From Paludibacter sp. (GTDB taxonomy: Bacteria; Bacteroidota; Bacteroidia; Bacteroidales; Paludibacteraceae), in contig JANJVQ010000015.1 of assembly GCA_024710005.1 (NCBI GenBank), positions 32,298 through 96,297 on the forward strand: a stretch of DNA of 64,000 bases, in the 5' to 3' direction. Under the pieces are notes generated by a model. It searched no databases, had not been told where the DNA came from, and worked only from the letters and a program-made list of their open reading frames with translations. This document shows positions 16,411 to 24,323 of the stretch, one piece after another. The translations under genes and the position numbers were made by a program. Each line of letters starts with the position of its first letter. The stretch's first letter is position 1.

Positions 16411-18426
16411 TCAATGATTTTTAACTTTGTAATAAAAATAGAGTTCCTTCTCATCCATCCCCGCAGGTTGCACGATGCCATATTTATTCATCGTCATCAA
16501 ATGCCAGGTAACCAACTCTTTGCTGAGTTTCGAATTTTCAGCTATCTGCGGAATGGTGTTCTGTTCGTTGGTCATGCCCGCCAAAATCTCTTTCCAAATC
16601 TGCGGATACTCTTTCATCTGTGTTACAGCATCTTGTTCCGATTCTTCTGCTTCTTGCTGACGTTCAGGAATATCAAACTGGGTCGTGAAACCATCTATCA
16701 TAGACTCAATTTCCTTGTCGGTAAACTGCGCCACCTCGATGGCATTTTCCGGACATACCGGGGCACAAATACCACAGCCCGTACAAACTGCTTTATTAAC
16801 TGCCGCGATACGTTTTCCACCCGCTTCGACCTCTTTCAGCGCTGTATAATCACATACATCAGCACATTTTCCACACCAGATACAGGCATCGGGATTGATG
16901 CGCGCGATAATCGGATCGACGGAAATCGTATCCTTCGACAGCAAGGTATTGACCTTGGCGGCCGCCGATAAAGCCGACTGCACCGACTCGCTGATGTTGC
17001 GCGGTCCCTGACAGCTTCCGCCGATGTAAACCCCTTTGATAACTGTCTCCACCGGTTTCAATTTCGGATGTATCTCGTTGAAAAACTTATCGTTACCAAC
17101 CGGAATTTTCAGATGTTCTGATATCCGGGCTGAATCTGCACAGGCTACCATACCCGTTACCAGTACCACCATATCCACCGGAATTTCAATTTCTTTTTTT
17201 GCGGTCAGATAATCTTTTACCTTCACCAGCATTTTTTTCCCTTCTGCCGATATCACCGGCAACTCTTTTTCTTCGTATTTCAGGTAAACATCACCCTGAC
17301 GGCACGATGCTTCGTACATCACCTCGTGTTTACCATAAGTCCGGATATCCCTGAACAAATGATATGCACGGATGTTGCCAAATTTCTCTTTCAGCTGAAG
17401 GGAAGTATGCACCGCCGCGTTGCAGCAGGTACGTGAACAATATTTATTTTCACCCTTGGTCTGACGACTTCCCACGCAATAGATAAACGCGACACTTCCG
17501 ACCGCTTTATCCTGAAACATCAGTTCACCCTTGCTCTTATCCATCAACTGGTTGAATTCGGGAAGTGTGATGACCTGCGGAAACTGCCCGTAGCCATACT
17601 CCCCTGCTTTCGGTTGATAATGATCAAAACCCGTTGCCACCAAAACCGAACCCACGATGAAAGTCATGCGCTCATCTTCTTTTATCTGACTGATATTCGA
17701 AGTATTCAAATGGCGGGGCTTAACTTTAATTTCCACCTGAAAATTACCCAAACTTCCCGAAACCTTTTCTAAAACTGCGCCTGTGAAAAGGGTGATGTTA
17801 TTCCGGGATTTAATCTGTTGATACAGCTTATCAACGATTTCTTTTCCATCCTGTCCGGTCATAAAAACTTTTCCGGTTTGACCGACATGACCACCCACGC
17901 TGAATTCCTTTTCAATCAGGAACACCTCGTGACCATTGTTGGCAAGTTCGATAGCTGCTTTCATCCCCGACACACCGGCGCCGATAACCAATACTGATTT
18001 TTTGATTTCAACTTCGATGTTATCCAACGATTCGGAATGAATTACCCTGTTGATACCCGCACGGATAAGACCGGCAGCTTTCACAGTAGCTTCCCTCGGT
18101 TTATCGGAATGAGGCCAGGAACATTGTTCCCGCACGTTCACCTGCACATAGTTCATGGGATTCAGTCCGGCTCGCACAGCCACATTGCGAAAGGTATGCA
18201 AATGCAGTTTCGGGGAGCAGGAAGCCACCACGATGCCATCCAGCTGATTTGCCTGAATATCGGCTATCATGTCCTTCTGATTAGAGTCAGCACAGGCAAA
18301 CATCACATCTTTCGAAACCACGATGTTTTCTTCCTTGTGAAACATCTTCCCGAGTTCCGCAACATCCACGTAGTCGGAAATATTACCGCCGCAATGACAA
18401 ATATATACACCTATTCTCTTCTTCAT
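16411..18426 (-). CDS. HdrA-like flavoprotein (heterodisulfide reductase subunit A family)
   Basis: A 671-residue protein. It begins with the HdrA N-domain (ICHCGGNIS with C10 and C12; SPKLHLHTFRN), then an FAD-binding Rossmann fold at about 145-200 (VLVIGAGVSGMKAAIEL, GGHVGQ), a cysteine-rich insertion (YCSRTCCNAA) that in HdrA holds a cluster, and two ferredoxin [4Fe-4S] sites at about 513-565 (CIWCGKCADVC, CTGCGICAPVC). The last 100 residues are extra and look like a winged-helix domain (TNEQNTIPQIAENSKLSKEL, VTWHLMTMNKYGIVQPAG). In methanogens and acetogens HdrA bifurcates electrons; in Qmo it passes them to quinone. Here it sits one base from the HdrA-GltD gene, so both are co-translated. 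Confidence 0.88.
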   Translation of the reverse strand: MKKRIGVYICHCGGNISDYVDVAELGKMFHKEENIVVSKDVMFACADSNQKDMIADIQANQLDGIVVASCSPKLHLHTFRNVAVRAGLNPMNYVQVNVREQCSWPHSDKPREATVKAAGLIRAGINRVIHSESLDNIEVEIKKSVLVIGAGVSGMKAAIELANNGHEVFLIEKEFSVGGHVGQTGKVFMTGQDGKEIVDKLYQQIKSRNNITLFTGAVLEKVSGSLGNFQVEIKVKPRHLNTSNISQIKEDERMTFIVGSVLVATGFDHYQPKAGEYGYGQFPQVITLPEFNQLMDKSKGELMFQDKAVGSVAFIYCVGSRQTKGENKYCSRTCCNAAVHTSLQLKEKFGNIRAYHLFRDIRTYGKHEVMYEASCRQGDVYLKYEEKELPVISAEGKKMLVKVKDYLTAKKEIEIPVDMVVLVTGMVACADSARISEHLKIPVGNDKFFNEIHPKLKPVETVIKGVYIGGSCQGPRNISESVQSALSAAAKVNTLLSKDTISVDPIIARINPDACIWCGKCADVCDYTALKEVEAGGKRIAAVNKAVCTGCGICAPVCPENAIEVAQFTDKEIESMIDGFTTQFDIPERQQEAEESEQDAVTQMKEYPQIWKEILAGMTNEQNTIPQIAENSKLSKELVTWHLMTMNKYGIVQPAGMDEKELYFYYKVKNH

Positions 18427-18427
18427 A

Positions 18428-21235
18428 TCAACGGATTACGTTAAAGGTTTTAACTGAACTGCGGGGAGTTGCAGAAACTGTTTCAACAGACACATCACCA
18501 TGCAGGTAAGATGCCACTTCAGCAGCAGCACAACCGGCAGATAGGATTGAATCCGGAATATCCTTTGGTCCTGATGCAGCGCCTGCAACAAAAACTCCCG
18601 GGATATTGGTCTGTGCCGGATTAGTCAGTTCATCCGGCTGCATCACGAAACTAAACCGGTCGAGTTCCAATCGTTGAGCCGTGAACATATCCGGTATTTT
18701 TTTATTGGGAACAACCCCGGTCGAAAGTACCACCAAATCATGTTTCAATTCCTTCACGATGCCTTTGGTGATGTCTTCGTAACGTAAAATCAAATCGCCC
18801 GATCCGTTTTCATTTTCACGGATGGAAGCTACTTTACCTTTAACAAAATTCACTCCCATAGATTTGGATTCACGGAAAAACTCTTCGTAACCTTTGCCAA
18901 ACGCTCGGATATCAATATAATAAATCGTGATATCAGCCATGGGTAGTGCACCCATCAGCAACTGAGCCTGTTTGATGGAATACATGCAGCAAATCTGGGA
19001 ACAAATGGGATTGTTGGCGCAATCGCTTCCGCAGCCTCCATTTTCGATGGATGAATCACGGGAACCGGTACAAAGTACGTAAGCGATATTGTCGGGTACT
19101 TTGCCATCGCCCGGTCGCAGCAGACTGTTAAAGGGACGTGTCGGAGCAATGAGACGATCCATTTGCATGGAATCAATCACGTTCGGATATTGATTATAGC
19201 CATATTGTGGTTTGCCGCTGGGCGGAAACAGACTATAACCCGTTGCCAGCACAACAGCACGTGCTTTCAGTTTTTCTCTGATGATTTTCTGAGAAAAATC
19301 TATGGCATTCGAAGGACAAGCCGCCACACATTGATGACATTCCCGGCAGTTGCTGCAATCTAAACAGCGATTGGTCGCTTCTTTGAGTTGTGCTTCCGTA
19401 TATACTTTTTCCACTTCCTCCCACTGTTTGCCACGGGCACGGGCATCCAGCAACACTGGTTCAACAGGGAGTTTTAGTCCTCCCTTGTATTTTTTGATGA
19501 TGGGTTCTTTGTTGACAGCCGGGAGTTTATCACCATCCTCAAAATCATGCATATCCAACCCACGTAGCAACTTATCCATGTAGAATGCAGCTTTGCGACC
19601 CTGACCGGCTGCTTCGATGAGTGTTGTAGCACCGGTTGTTGAGTCACCACCTGCAAAAATATAATCCACATTGGTCTGTAAAGTTTTCGCATCAGCTTTG
19701 ATGGTACCATTTTTATTCATTTCCACCTGTCCCGCAAAAGGCGCTGTAGTGGGTTTCAACCCGATGGCTTCGATTACGTAATCAACCGGTTCGGCATACT
19801 CAGAACCATTAACGGCTTCGGTGGTTCGGCGTCCATCACTTCCTTTCTCGCCCAACTTCATCTTAGTAAGCTGAACTGCAGATATCCGACCATTCGTTCC
19901 GATATACTTCACCGGATTGCGCAACACCCGTATTTCAACACCTTCTTCTTCCGCCTCCCGTATTTCTGGTTCAAAACAAGGCATTTCTTCCCTGCTTCTT
20001 CTGTAAATAACCGAAACCGAAGCTGCACCACAACGCAAGGCTGTGCGCGCCGCATCAATAGCGGTATTTCCACCACCGATTACCATGACTTTCTTTCCGG
20101 TTAGGTCTTCTTTTTTGCCGATATTCGCTTCGCGAAGAAAATCCATGCAACCTACCACACCATCGAGGTCGCAACCTTCGATATTGGATTTTGTGCTTAC
20201 ATGGGTACCGACTCCGACGAAAACCAAGTCGAAACCAGCTGCTTTCAGACCATGCAAATCATCAATTTTACGATTACACTGAATTTCTACCCCTACCGCA
20301 GTTACATTTTGCACATCACGAGCTACGACATCTTTCGGCGCACGATACTCAGGAAGAGCCAGTCGCAACATACCTCCTGCCCCGGGCGCTGCTTCAAAAA
20401 TGGTAACCTGATGTCCTTTCAGTGCTAAATGATAGGCGCAGGTTAATCCGGCCGGACCGGAACCTACAACAGCGACTTTCTTTCCTGTTTTTTCTTTGAT
20501 CTCAACTGCTGGCGCTTCAGGATATTTTTCATAATACCAATCCACGAAATATCTTTTGATGCGACGGATATCCACGCCACCTTCAAGCGAAGCACGACTA
20601 CATGCATTTTCACAGGGAGCATAACAGGCACGTCCCAGACTGCCCGGGAAAGGAATATCTTCGAGGTGCAGTTTCATGGCTTCTTCATACTGACCATTTC
20701 GTGCCAGTGTGATGTAACCATAAGGTTTCACACCACCCGGACATTCGTTGATACAGGGAGCTGAATGTCCCTGACGGTCGATGGTGGCAATCCGGGGATT
20801 GGCTAAGTTGAATGGGATATAGGCAACTTTTCGGCCGGCAAGATGCGTATTATATTCATCGCTGCGGACTTCCGGACAAACTATCTCACACTCGCCGCAG
20901 CCCGTACAATCCTTCTGAATTACATACCTCGGTTGTTGGGTAATTTCAATATCGAAATCTTCCTGCGTTTTTACAACACTGTTCACCTCGCTGTTGAGCA
21001 TCAGGGTTATATTCGGGTGACGGGCAGTCTCCGACATCTTGGGTGTCGTGATACAGGCTGCACAGTCGAGCGTAGGAAACACCTTGCTCAACTGAATCAT
21101 CTTGCCGCCGATGGAAAGACCTTTTTCCACCAACAACACTTTTTTGCCCATGTCAGCGAGGTTCAATGCCGTTTCCTGCCCGGCAATGCCACCCCCGATG
21201 ACCATCGCATCATACGTTATTTCTTGATTCTTCAT
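18428..21235 (-). CDS. HdrA-like protein with inserted GltD-type NAD(P)H module
   Basis: A 935-residue protein built as HdrA split in two by another enzyme. Residues 9-100 are an HdrA FAD fold (VIGGGIAG, then LDCAACITTPKM, the Cys pair typical of HdrA/QmoA). A ferredoxin site follows (C110-C120), then at about 150-590 a glutamate-synthase small-subunit-like block: N-terminal cluster cysteines (C161, C165, C204, C208, C212), a flavin Rossmann (VAVVGSGPAGLTCAYHL at 254) and an NADPH Rossmann (VMVIGGGNTAIDAARTAL near 387), ending in GDSTTGATTLIEAAGQG. Then comes another ferredoxin (CRECHQCVAACP) and the rest of HdrA with CGSDCANNPICSQICC. I infer that NAD(P)H feeds or drains the Hdr complex through this subunit. 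Confidence 0.85.
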   Translation of the reverse strand: MKNQEITYDAMVIGGGIAGQETALNLADMGKKVLLVEKGLSIGGKMIQLSKVFPTLDCAACITTPKMSETARHPNITLMLNSEVNSVVKTQEDFDIEITQQPRYVIQKDCTGCGECEIVCPEVRSDEYNTHLAGRKVAYIPFNLANPRIATIDRQGHSAPCINECPGGVKPYGYITLARNGQYEEAMKLHLEDIPFPGSLGRACYAPCENACSRASLEGGVDIRRIKRYFVDWYYEKYPEAPAVEIKEKTGKKVAVVGSGPAGLTCAYHLALKGHQVTIFEAAPGAGGMLRLALPEYRAPKDVVARDVQNVTAVGVEIQCNRKIDDLHGLKAAGFDLVFVGVGTHVSTKSNIEGCDLDGVVGCMDFLREANIGKKEDLTGKKVMVIGGGNTAIDAARTALRCGAASVSVIYRRSREEMPCFEPEIREAEEEGVEIRVLRNPVKYIGTNGRISAVQLTKMKLGEKGSDGRRTTEAVNGSEYAEPVDYVIEAIGLKPTTAPFAGQVEMNKNGTIKADAKTLQTNVDYIFAGGDSTTGATTLIEAAGQGRKAAFYMDKLLRGLDMHDFEDGDKLPAVNKEPIIKKYKGGLKLPVEPVLLDARARGKQWEEVEKVYTEAQLKEATNRCLDCSNCRECHQCVAACPSNAIDFSQKIIREKLKARAVVLATGYSLFPPSGKPQYGYNQYPNVIDSMQMDRLIAPTRPFNSLLRPGDGKVPDNIAYVLCTGSRDSSIENGGCGSDCANNPICSQICCMYSIKQAQLLMGALPMADITIYYIDIRAFGKGYEEFFRESKSMGVNFVKGKVASIRENENGSGDLILRYEDITKGIVKELKHDLVVLSTGVVPNKKIPDMFTAQRLELDRFSFVMQPDELTNPAQTNIPGVFVAGAASGPKDIPDSILSAGCAAAEVASYLHGDVSVETVSATPRSSVKTFNVIR

Positions 21236-21280
21236 ATTGTCAACTGTACAAAATTCCCGGATTTAACCGGGGAAGGGTAA

Positions 21281-21679
21281 TTATTCTTCAATGGCAGCGA
21301 GGATTTTGCCGAAATTCTCCATGTGATTCATAAAGGGTTCGGCACAAACGGAGCATAAAGCAGCCATGCGCACCCGTTTCGGACTGATATTTTTGGCTTT
21401 CATCAGTTCCTGTGAGCTTTCAACAATGGTATTGGTATGCTCGGCACATCGACTGCTGTAAGAACATTCATGTCCATCGGCCGCGATGAAAACTCCATCA
21501 AAACCACTTTCAAGTGCATGTAAAATCCAGCGGGGCTTGATGCCTGATGAGCAAGGAAGACTAATCACATACACCGATGGTGCATAGTGCATCTTTTTCA
21601 ATCCCGCCTGATCTATGCCCGGGTCGGAGATTTTTTCCGTGGAAAAGACGAGAATTTTGGGAGCTTGTTTGTTGTCCAT
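21281..21679 (-). CDS. MvhD/FlpD-like hydrogenase iron-sulfur subunit
   Basis: A 132-residue protein of the MvhD/FlpD family, which carries a [2Fe-2S] cluster and hands electrons to HdrA. Matching features are ISLPCSSGIKPRWILHALESGFDGVFIAADGHECSYSSRC (here in pieces: PCSSGIKPRWILHALE, GFDGVFI, HECSYSSRC) and a C-terminal LCSVCAEP. In the usual family motif GCxxGDCHY the first Cys is expected after the GVxxxG strand; here that position reads AAD, and an extra Cys appears six residues after the second, so the cluster ligands may be rearranged. The gene lies 45 bases before the HdrA-GltD gene. No hydrogenase or formate dehydrogenase gene is in the window. Confidence 0.85.
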   Translation of the reverse strand: MDNKQAPKILVFSTEKISDPGIDQAGLKKMHYAPSVYVISLPCSSGIKPRWILHALESGFDGVFIAADGHECSYSSRCAEHTNTIVESSQELMKAKNISPKRVRMAALCSVCAEPFMNHMENFGKILAAIEE

Positions 21680-21696
21680 GATTCTAATTCTTTTAA

Positions 21697-21788
21697 ACCA
21701 TATAAGTCATATAAGTTTTTTGTAATGAATAAAACTCTTTTAATTAAATTGATTACAGCTTATATGAAACTTATATGACTCATATGGT
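21697..21788. repeat. Inverted repeat built of ATATAAGT units, copy 2
   Basis: ACCATATAAGTCATATAAG at 21697-21715 matches the first 19 bases of the arm at 9628. The opposite arm (21759-21788, CTTATATGAAACTTATATGA...) is a near-complement with a few changes. It lies between the MvhD-like gene and tusA, inside the Hdr-like operon, so it may affect the relative expression of the genes on either side. Confidence 0.7.
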
Positions 21789-21797
21789 AAATAAAAT

Positions 21798-22046
21798 TTA
21801 CTCTTTCCGTAAAAACAAACGGCTGAAGCTATCTTCATCAACAAAACCAAGGTATTCATGACCTACCTTTTCGCACCAGCGGGGAATATCGCTTTTTGTT
21901 CCTTCGTCGGCCGAAAGAATTTCCATGATTTCACCTGATTCGATATCGCCAATGGCTTTTTTTGCGGCCAACAACGGACCCGGACAAGCGGTTCCACGGG
22001 CATCTACTACTAAATCTGATTGGAGGTTTTTTAAATCTTCTGACAT
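21798..22046 (-). CDS. tusA: TusA-family sulfur-carrier protein
   Basis: An 82-residue protein of the TusA/SirA fold. The catalytic CPxP motif is C21-P-G-P in DARGTACPGPLLAAKKAI, and the typical LSADEGTKSDIPRWCEKVGHEY segment (second Cys, C58) follows. TusA proteins carry a persulfide on the first Cys, in tRNA thiolation or in dissimilatory sulfur traffic. Placed in an operon with hdr-like genes and a DsrE2-type protein, a role in sulfur delivery to or from the Hdr-like complex is more likely than tRNA modification; this is inference from context. Confidence 0.9.
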   Translation of the reverse strand: MSEDLKNLQSDLVVDARGTACPGPLLAAKKAIGDIESGEIMEILSADEGTKSDIPRWCEKVGHEYLGFVDEDSFSRLFLRKE

Positions 22047-22080
22047 AATGGTAATTTTTTAATGTAAATTATTTTTCTTC

Positions 22081-22113
22081 AGACCTGTCAGGTTTTAAAA
22101 ACCTGACAGGTCT
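22081..22113. repeat. 33-base palindromic repeat, copy 2
   Basis: This copy is identical to the one at 10558-10590 (arms AGACCTGTCAGGTTTT). It fills much of the 75-base gap between the dsrE2-type gene and tusA. Confidence 0.85.
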
Positions 22114-22121
22114 CACCTTTT

Positions 22122-22688
22122 TCAAATAAACAACTGCATGGCGCTTTCCCCGGCATCAGCCACGAAGGTTCCTGCACCGGCATACCGTAAATTAGGATAA
22201 TCGATAAACTCTTCGCGCTTGAAACCCATCAAATCCATCGACATCTCACATACCGTGATTTCAATGCCTAACTCGCCGGCTTGTTGGAACATTTCATCTA
22301 ATGAAAGGACATTTTTCTTTTTCATGAGCATCTTAATCATCATGGGTCCCATGCCTGCCATGTTCATGTTCGATAGTTTCAGTTTATTCTTTCCTTTAGG
22401 AAGCATCATGCCAAACATCTTCGAAATAAAATCTTTACCGGTAGCTTTTTTCTTTTTATCCCGTAAAGCTGATAAGGCCCAGAAGGAAAAGAAAATTTTC
22501 ACTTTAGTATCCATGGCAGCAGCAGCCAATGAAATAATCATGGCAGCCAGTATTTTATCCATATCGCCGGATATCAGGGCAATTGAAAGCTGATCTTTGC
22601 GGTTGTTCTCTATTTTACTTACTTTCTTTTGCAGCTTTTCAAGGTCTTTCTGCAGTTGTTCCATTGTAAGGGTTGTTTCGTTTTCCAT
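22122..22688 (-). CDS. DsrE2-type (DsrE/DsrF/DrsH-like) protein
   Basis: A 188-residue protein starting at ATG 22688 (MENETTLTMEQLQ); the longer frame runs back into the promoter region. Residues 8-30 form a short coiled coil. The rest is the DsrE-like fold of the DrsE_2 family: LSIALISGDMDKILAAMIISLAAAAM, then VKIFFSFWALSALRDKKKK, and ITVCEMSMDLMGF with Cys147 in the position that carries the persulfide in relatives. DsrE2-type proteins pass sulfane sulfur to TusA in sulfur oxidisers. It is the first gene of the dsrE2-tusA-mvhD-hdrA-hdrA-hdrC operon and faces the CRP-type regulator across 138 bases. Confidence 0.85.
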   Translation of the reverse strand: MENETTLTMEQLQKDLEKLQKKVSKIENNRKDQLSIALISGDMDKILAAMIISLAAAAMDTKVKIFFSFWALSALRDKKKKATGKDFISKMFGMMLPKGKNKLKLSNMNMAGMGPMMIKMLMKKKNVLSLDEMFQQAGELGIEITVCEMSMDLMGFKREEFIDYPNLRYAGAGTFVADAGESAMQLFI

Positions 22689-22719
22689 GATGAATGTTTT
22701 ATTGGGTTGATGAACTGCA

Positions 22720-22727
22720 CAAATGTA
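22720..22727 (-). promoter_or_regulatory. Likely -7 box for the dsrE2-hdr operon
   Basis: TACATTTG on the minus strand, 31 bases before the start codon of the DsrE2-type gene. No good -33 TTG is found at the right distance, which is common for promoters that need an activator. The palindrome at 22782-22797 is centred roughly 70 bases upstream of the expected transcription start. Confidence 0.5.
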
Positions 22728-22779
22728 GGCGGTTTTATGTTGAAAAAATGTAAAATTGTTGTGGGAGTACATACATAGT

Positions 22780-22810
22780 TTTGTGATATTCGTCACATTG
22801 TATATATTTG
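22780..22810 (+). promoter_or_regulatory. Promoter of the CRP/FNR-type regulator gene
   Basis: TTTG (22780-22783), 19 bases, TATATTTG (22803-22810), a full Bacteroidota promoter. It is 16 bases before the start codon, so the leader is very short. The CRP-like palindrome covers the end of the -33 box and most of the spacer. Confidence 0.75.
22782..22797. promoter_or_regulatory. CRP-type operator TGTGA-N6-TCACA
   Basis: TGTGATATTCGTCACA is a perfect palindromic match to the CRP consensus half-sites with the standard 6-base spacer. It lies inside the promoter of the adjacent CRP/FNR-type gene, where binding should repress, and about 70 bases upstream of the divergent hdr-like operon, where binding could activate. 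Confidence 0.75.
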
Positions 22811-22826
22811 CAAAAAAATCAGGTGT

Positions 22827-23504
22827 ATGGAATCAGATTGCAGCTTATGTCCTTATATATCAGTCGCGGAAGCCAAATTGGATGGCTGCCAGCTGAAACA
22901 ACTGAGTGAGAATCACATTGTGGTGGGTTTCAAAAAGGGGGATTCCATCATCAAACAAGGCACCTACTCTACCAATATTATCTTCCTGCGAAAGGGGTTG
23001 GTGAAGATACACATCACCGGTCCGTACAGCGAGCAAATCGTAAAATTAGCAAAACCTCCAACTTATCTCGGACTGCCAACTACCTTCGGAGCAAAGGTCA
23101 ATCAATATTCGATTACTGCCCTCGAAGACTGCGAAGTCTGTTTCATCGACATCACTGTATTTCGTAACCTACTGAAAGAGAGCGAACATTTCTCTTATGA
23201 AATCATTCAGGCCTTGTGTCGCTACGAAATAGAATCCTTCAGAAGGTGCGCAAATCGTACACAAAAACTCACCCGTGGAAATCTGGCGGATGTTTTACTT
23301 GATTTTGCCAATAATATTTTTCAGTCTGATGTGTTTATCGTTCCTATCTCCCAGACTGAAATCGGGAATTTAATCGACACCAGCCGTGAAAGTGTCAGCC
23401 GCATGTTATCCGAATTTGAAAAAGACGGTATCATCCGCACGACAGGCAAACAAATGGAAATCATCAATAAAAAATCTTTAGAACTTATCAGTCAGAACGG
23501 CTGA
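22827..23504 (+). CDS. CRP/FNR-family transcription regulator
   Basis: A 225-residue regulator: an N-terminal cyclic-nucleotide-binding-type beta-roll (about 25-135), a dimerisation helix (140-160) and a C-terminal winged helix. The recognition helix reads TSRESVSRML, giving Arg187, Glu188 and Arg192, the same three base-contacting residues as R180, E181 and R185 of E. coli CRP; FNR has Val in place of the first Arg. This predicts TGTGA half-sites, which is what lies upstream. The N-terminus has C5, C8 and C21 and the roll has CEVC, so a redox-active cluster or thiol sensor is possible. The cAMP-binding Arg-Ser motif is not obvious. It is divergent from the Hdr-like operon and eight bases before tcdA. 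Confidence 0.88.
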   Translation: MESDCSLCPYISVAEAKLDGCQLKQLSENHIVVGFKKGDSIIKQGTYSTNIIFLRKGLVKIHITGPYSEQIVKLAKPPTYLGLPTTFGAKVNQYSITALEDCEVCFIDITVFRNLLKESEHFSYEIIQALCRYEIESFRRCANRTQKLTRGNLADVLLDFANNIFQSDVFIVPISQTEIGNLIDTSRESVSRMLSEFEKDGIIRTTGKQMEIINKKSLELISQNG

Positions 23505-23512
23505 ACAAATAC

Positions 23513-24313
23513 ATGGAAATCTTTCAACGAACAGCTTTACTATTAGGGCAACCCTATCTTGAGAAAGCAGCTAATACGAGGGTAATTCTTTTTGGTATCG
23601 GCGGTGTGGGCAGCTGGTGTGCCGAAGCCCTGATTCGGGCAGGCATTGGACACCTGACAATGGTCGATTCGGATGTGGTTAGTGTTACCAACATCAACCG
23701 GCAATTGCCTGCCACAATAAAAACGGTTGGAAAACCCAAAATTGAGGTATTAAAAGAAAGATTATCAGAAATCAATCCTGATGCCAACATTATCGGATTG
23801 CAGGAAATTTACAGTCCGGAAACCTGCGAATCATTTGCACTTAACACCTACGATTTCATCATCGATGCCATCGACAGTCTATCGAATAAAGTCCACCTGA
23901 TACAACAAGCAACCAAAACCAACGCCGTTTTCTTTTCTTCGATGGGTGCGGCCCTGAAAACTGACCCTACCCGAATCAAAGTGACTGAATTCTGGAAAGT
24001 GAATGGTTGTCCCCTTGCCGCTGCCCTGCGCAGTCGTATCCGCAAATTAGGTGGCACCGGCAAAAAATTTCTTTGTGTGTACAGCGATGAAATCTTCCCA
24101 AACCAAGGTGAAGATCCTGATAGTAAAAGCAAAATGGATTCAATAATGGGAGAAGATGCCAGTTCAGCATCAAACAACAAATCGCAAAAACCTATTATGA
24201 CCGGTCAAAACTGGGACAGCAAAAAAGCCAGCATTAATGGAACAGTGAGCTACATGCCGGCGATGTTTGGGATGACCATCGCGGGGTTGGTGACGCGGGA
24301 ATTAATGAAATAA
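23513..24313 (+). CDS. tcdA: tRNA threonylcarbamoyladenosine dehydratase (TcdA/CsdL)
   Basis: A 266-residue E1-like (ThiF/MoeB fold) enzyme that uses ATP to cyclise t6A37 to ct6A in tRNA. The nucleotide-binding loop FGIGGVGSWCAEALIRAGIG, the DSDVVSVTNINRQ segment and the FIIDAIDSLSNKVHLI strand are typical. The second zinc-ligand Cys pairs of MoeB are not present, as in TcdA. It follows the regulator by eight bases and is probably co-transcribed, although its job looks unrelated. The gene ends before a dispersed repeat and the converging helicase gene. Confidence 0.9.
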   Translation: MEIFQRTALLLGQPYLEKAANTRVILFGIGGVGSWCAEALIRAGIGHLTMVDSDVVSVTNINRQLPATIKTVGKPKIEVLKERLSEINPDANIIGLQEIYSPETCESFALNTYDFIIDAIDSLSNKVHLIQQATKTNAVFFSSMGAALKTDPTRIKVTEFWKVNGCPLAAALRSRIRKLGGTGKKFLCVYSDEIFPNQGEDPDSKSKMDSIMGEDASSASNNKSQKPIMTGQNWDSKKASINGTVSYMPAMFGMTIAGLVTRELMK

Positions 24314-24323
24314 CCTGATTTTA

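Noticed and set aside
16414..16971. 185-residue open frame on the plus strand
   Set aside because: It is antisense to the HdrA-like gene, whose frame has clear family motifs; the translation has no recognisable domain.
15364..22688. Classical dissimilatory sulfate reduction or sHdr sulfur oxidation cluster
   Set aside because: No dsrAB, aprAB, sat, HdrB or lipoate-binding protein gene is present, so those labels are not supported.
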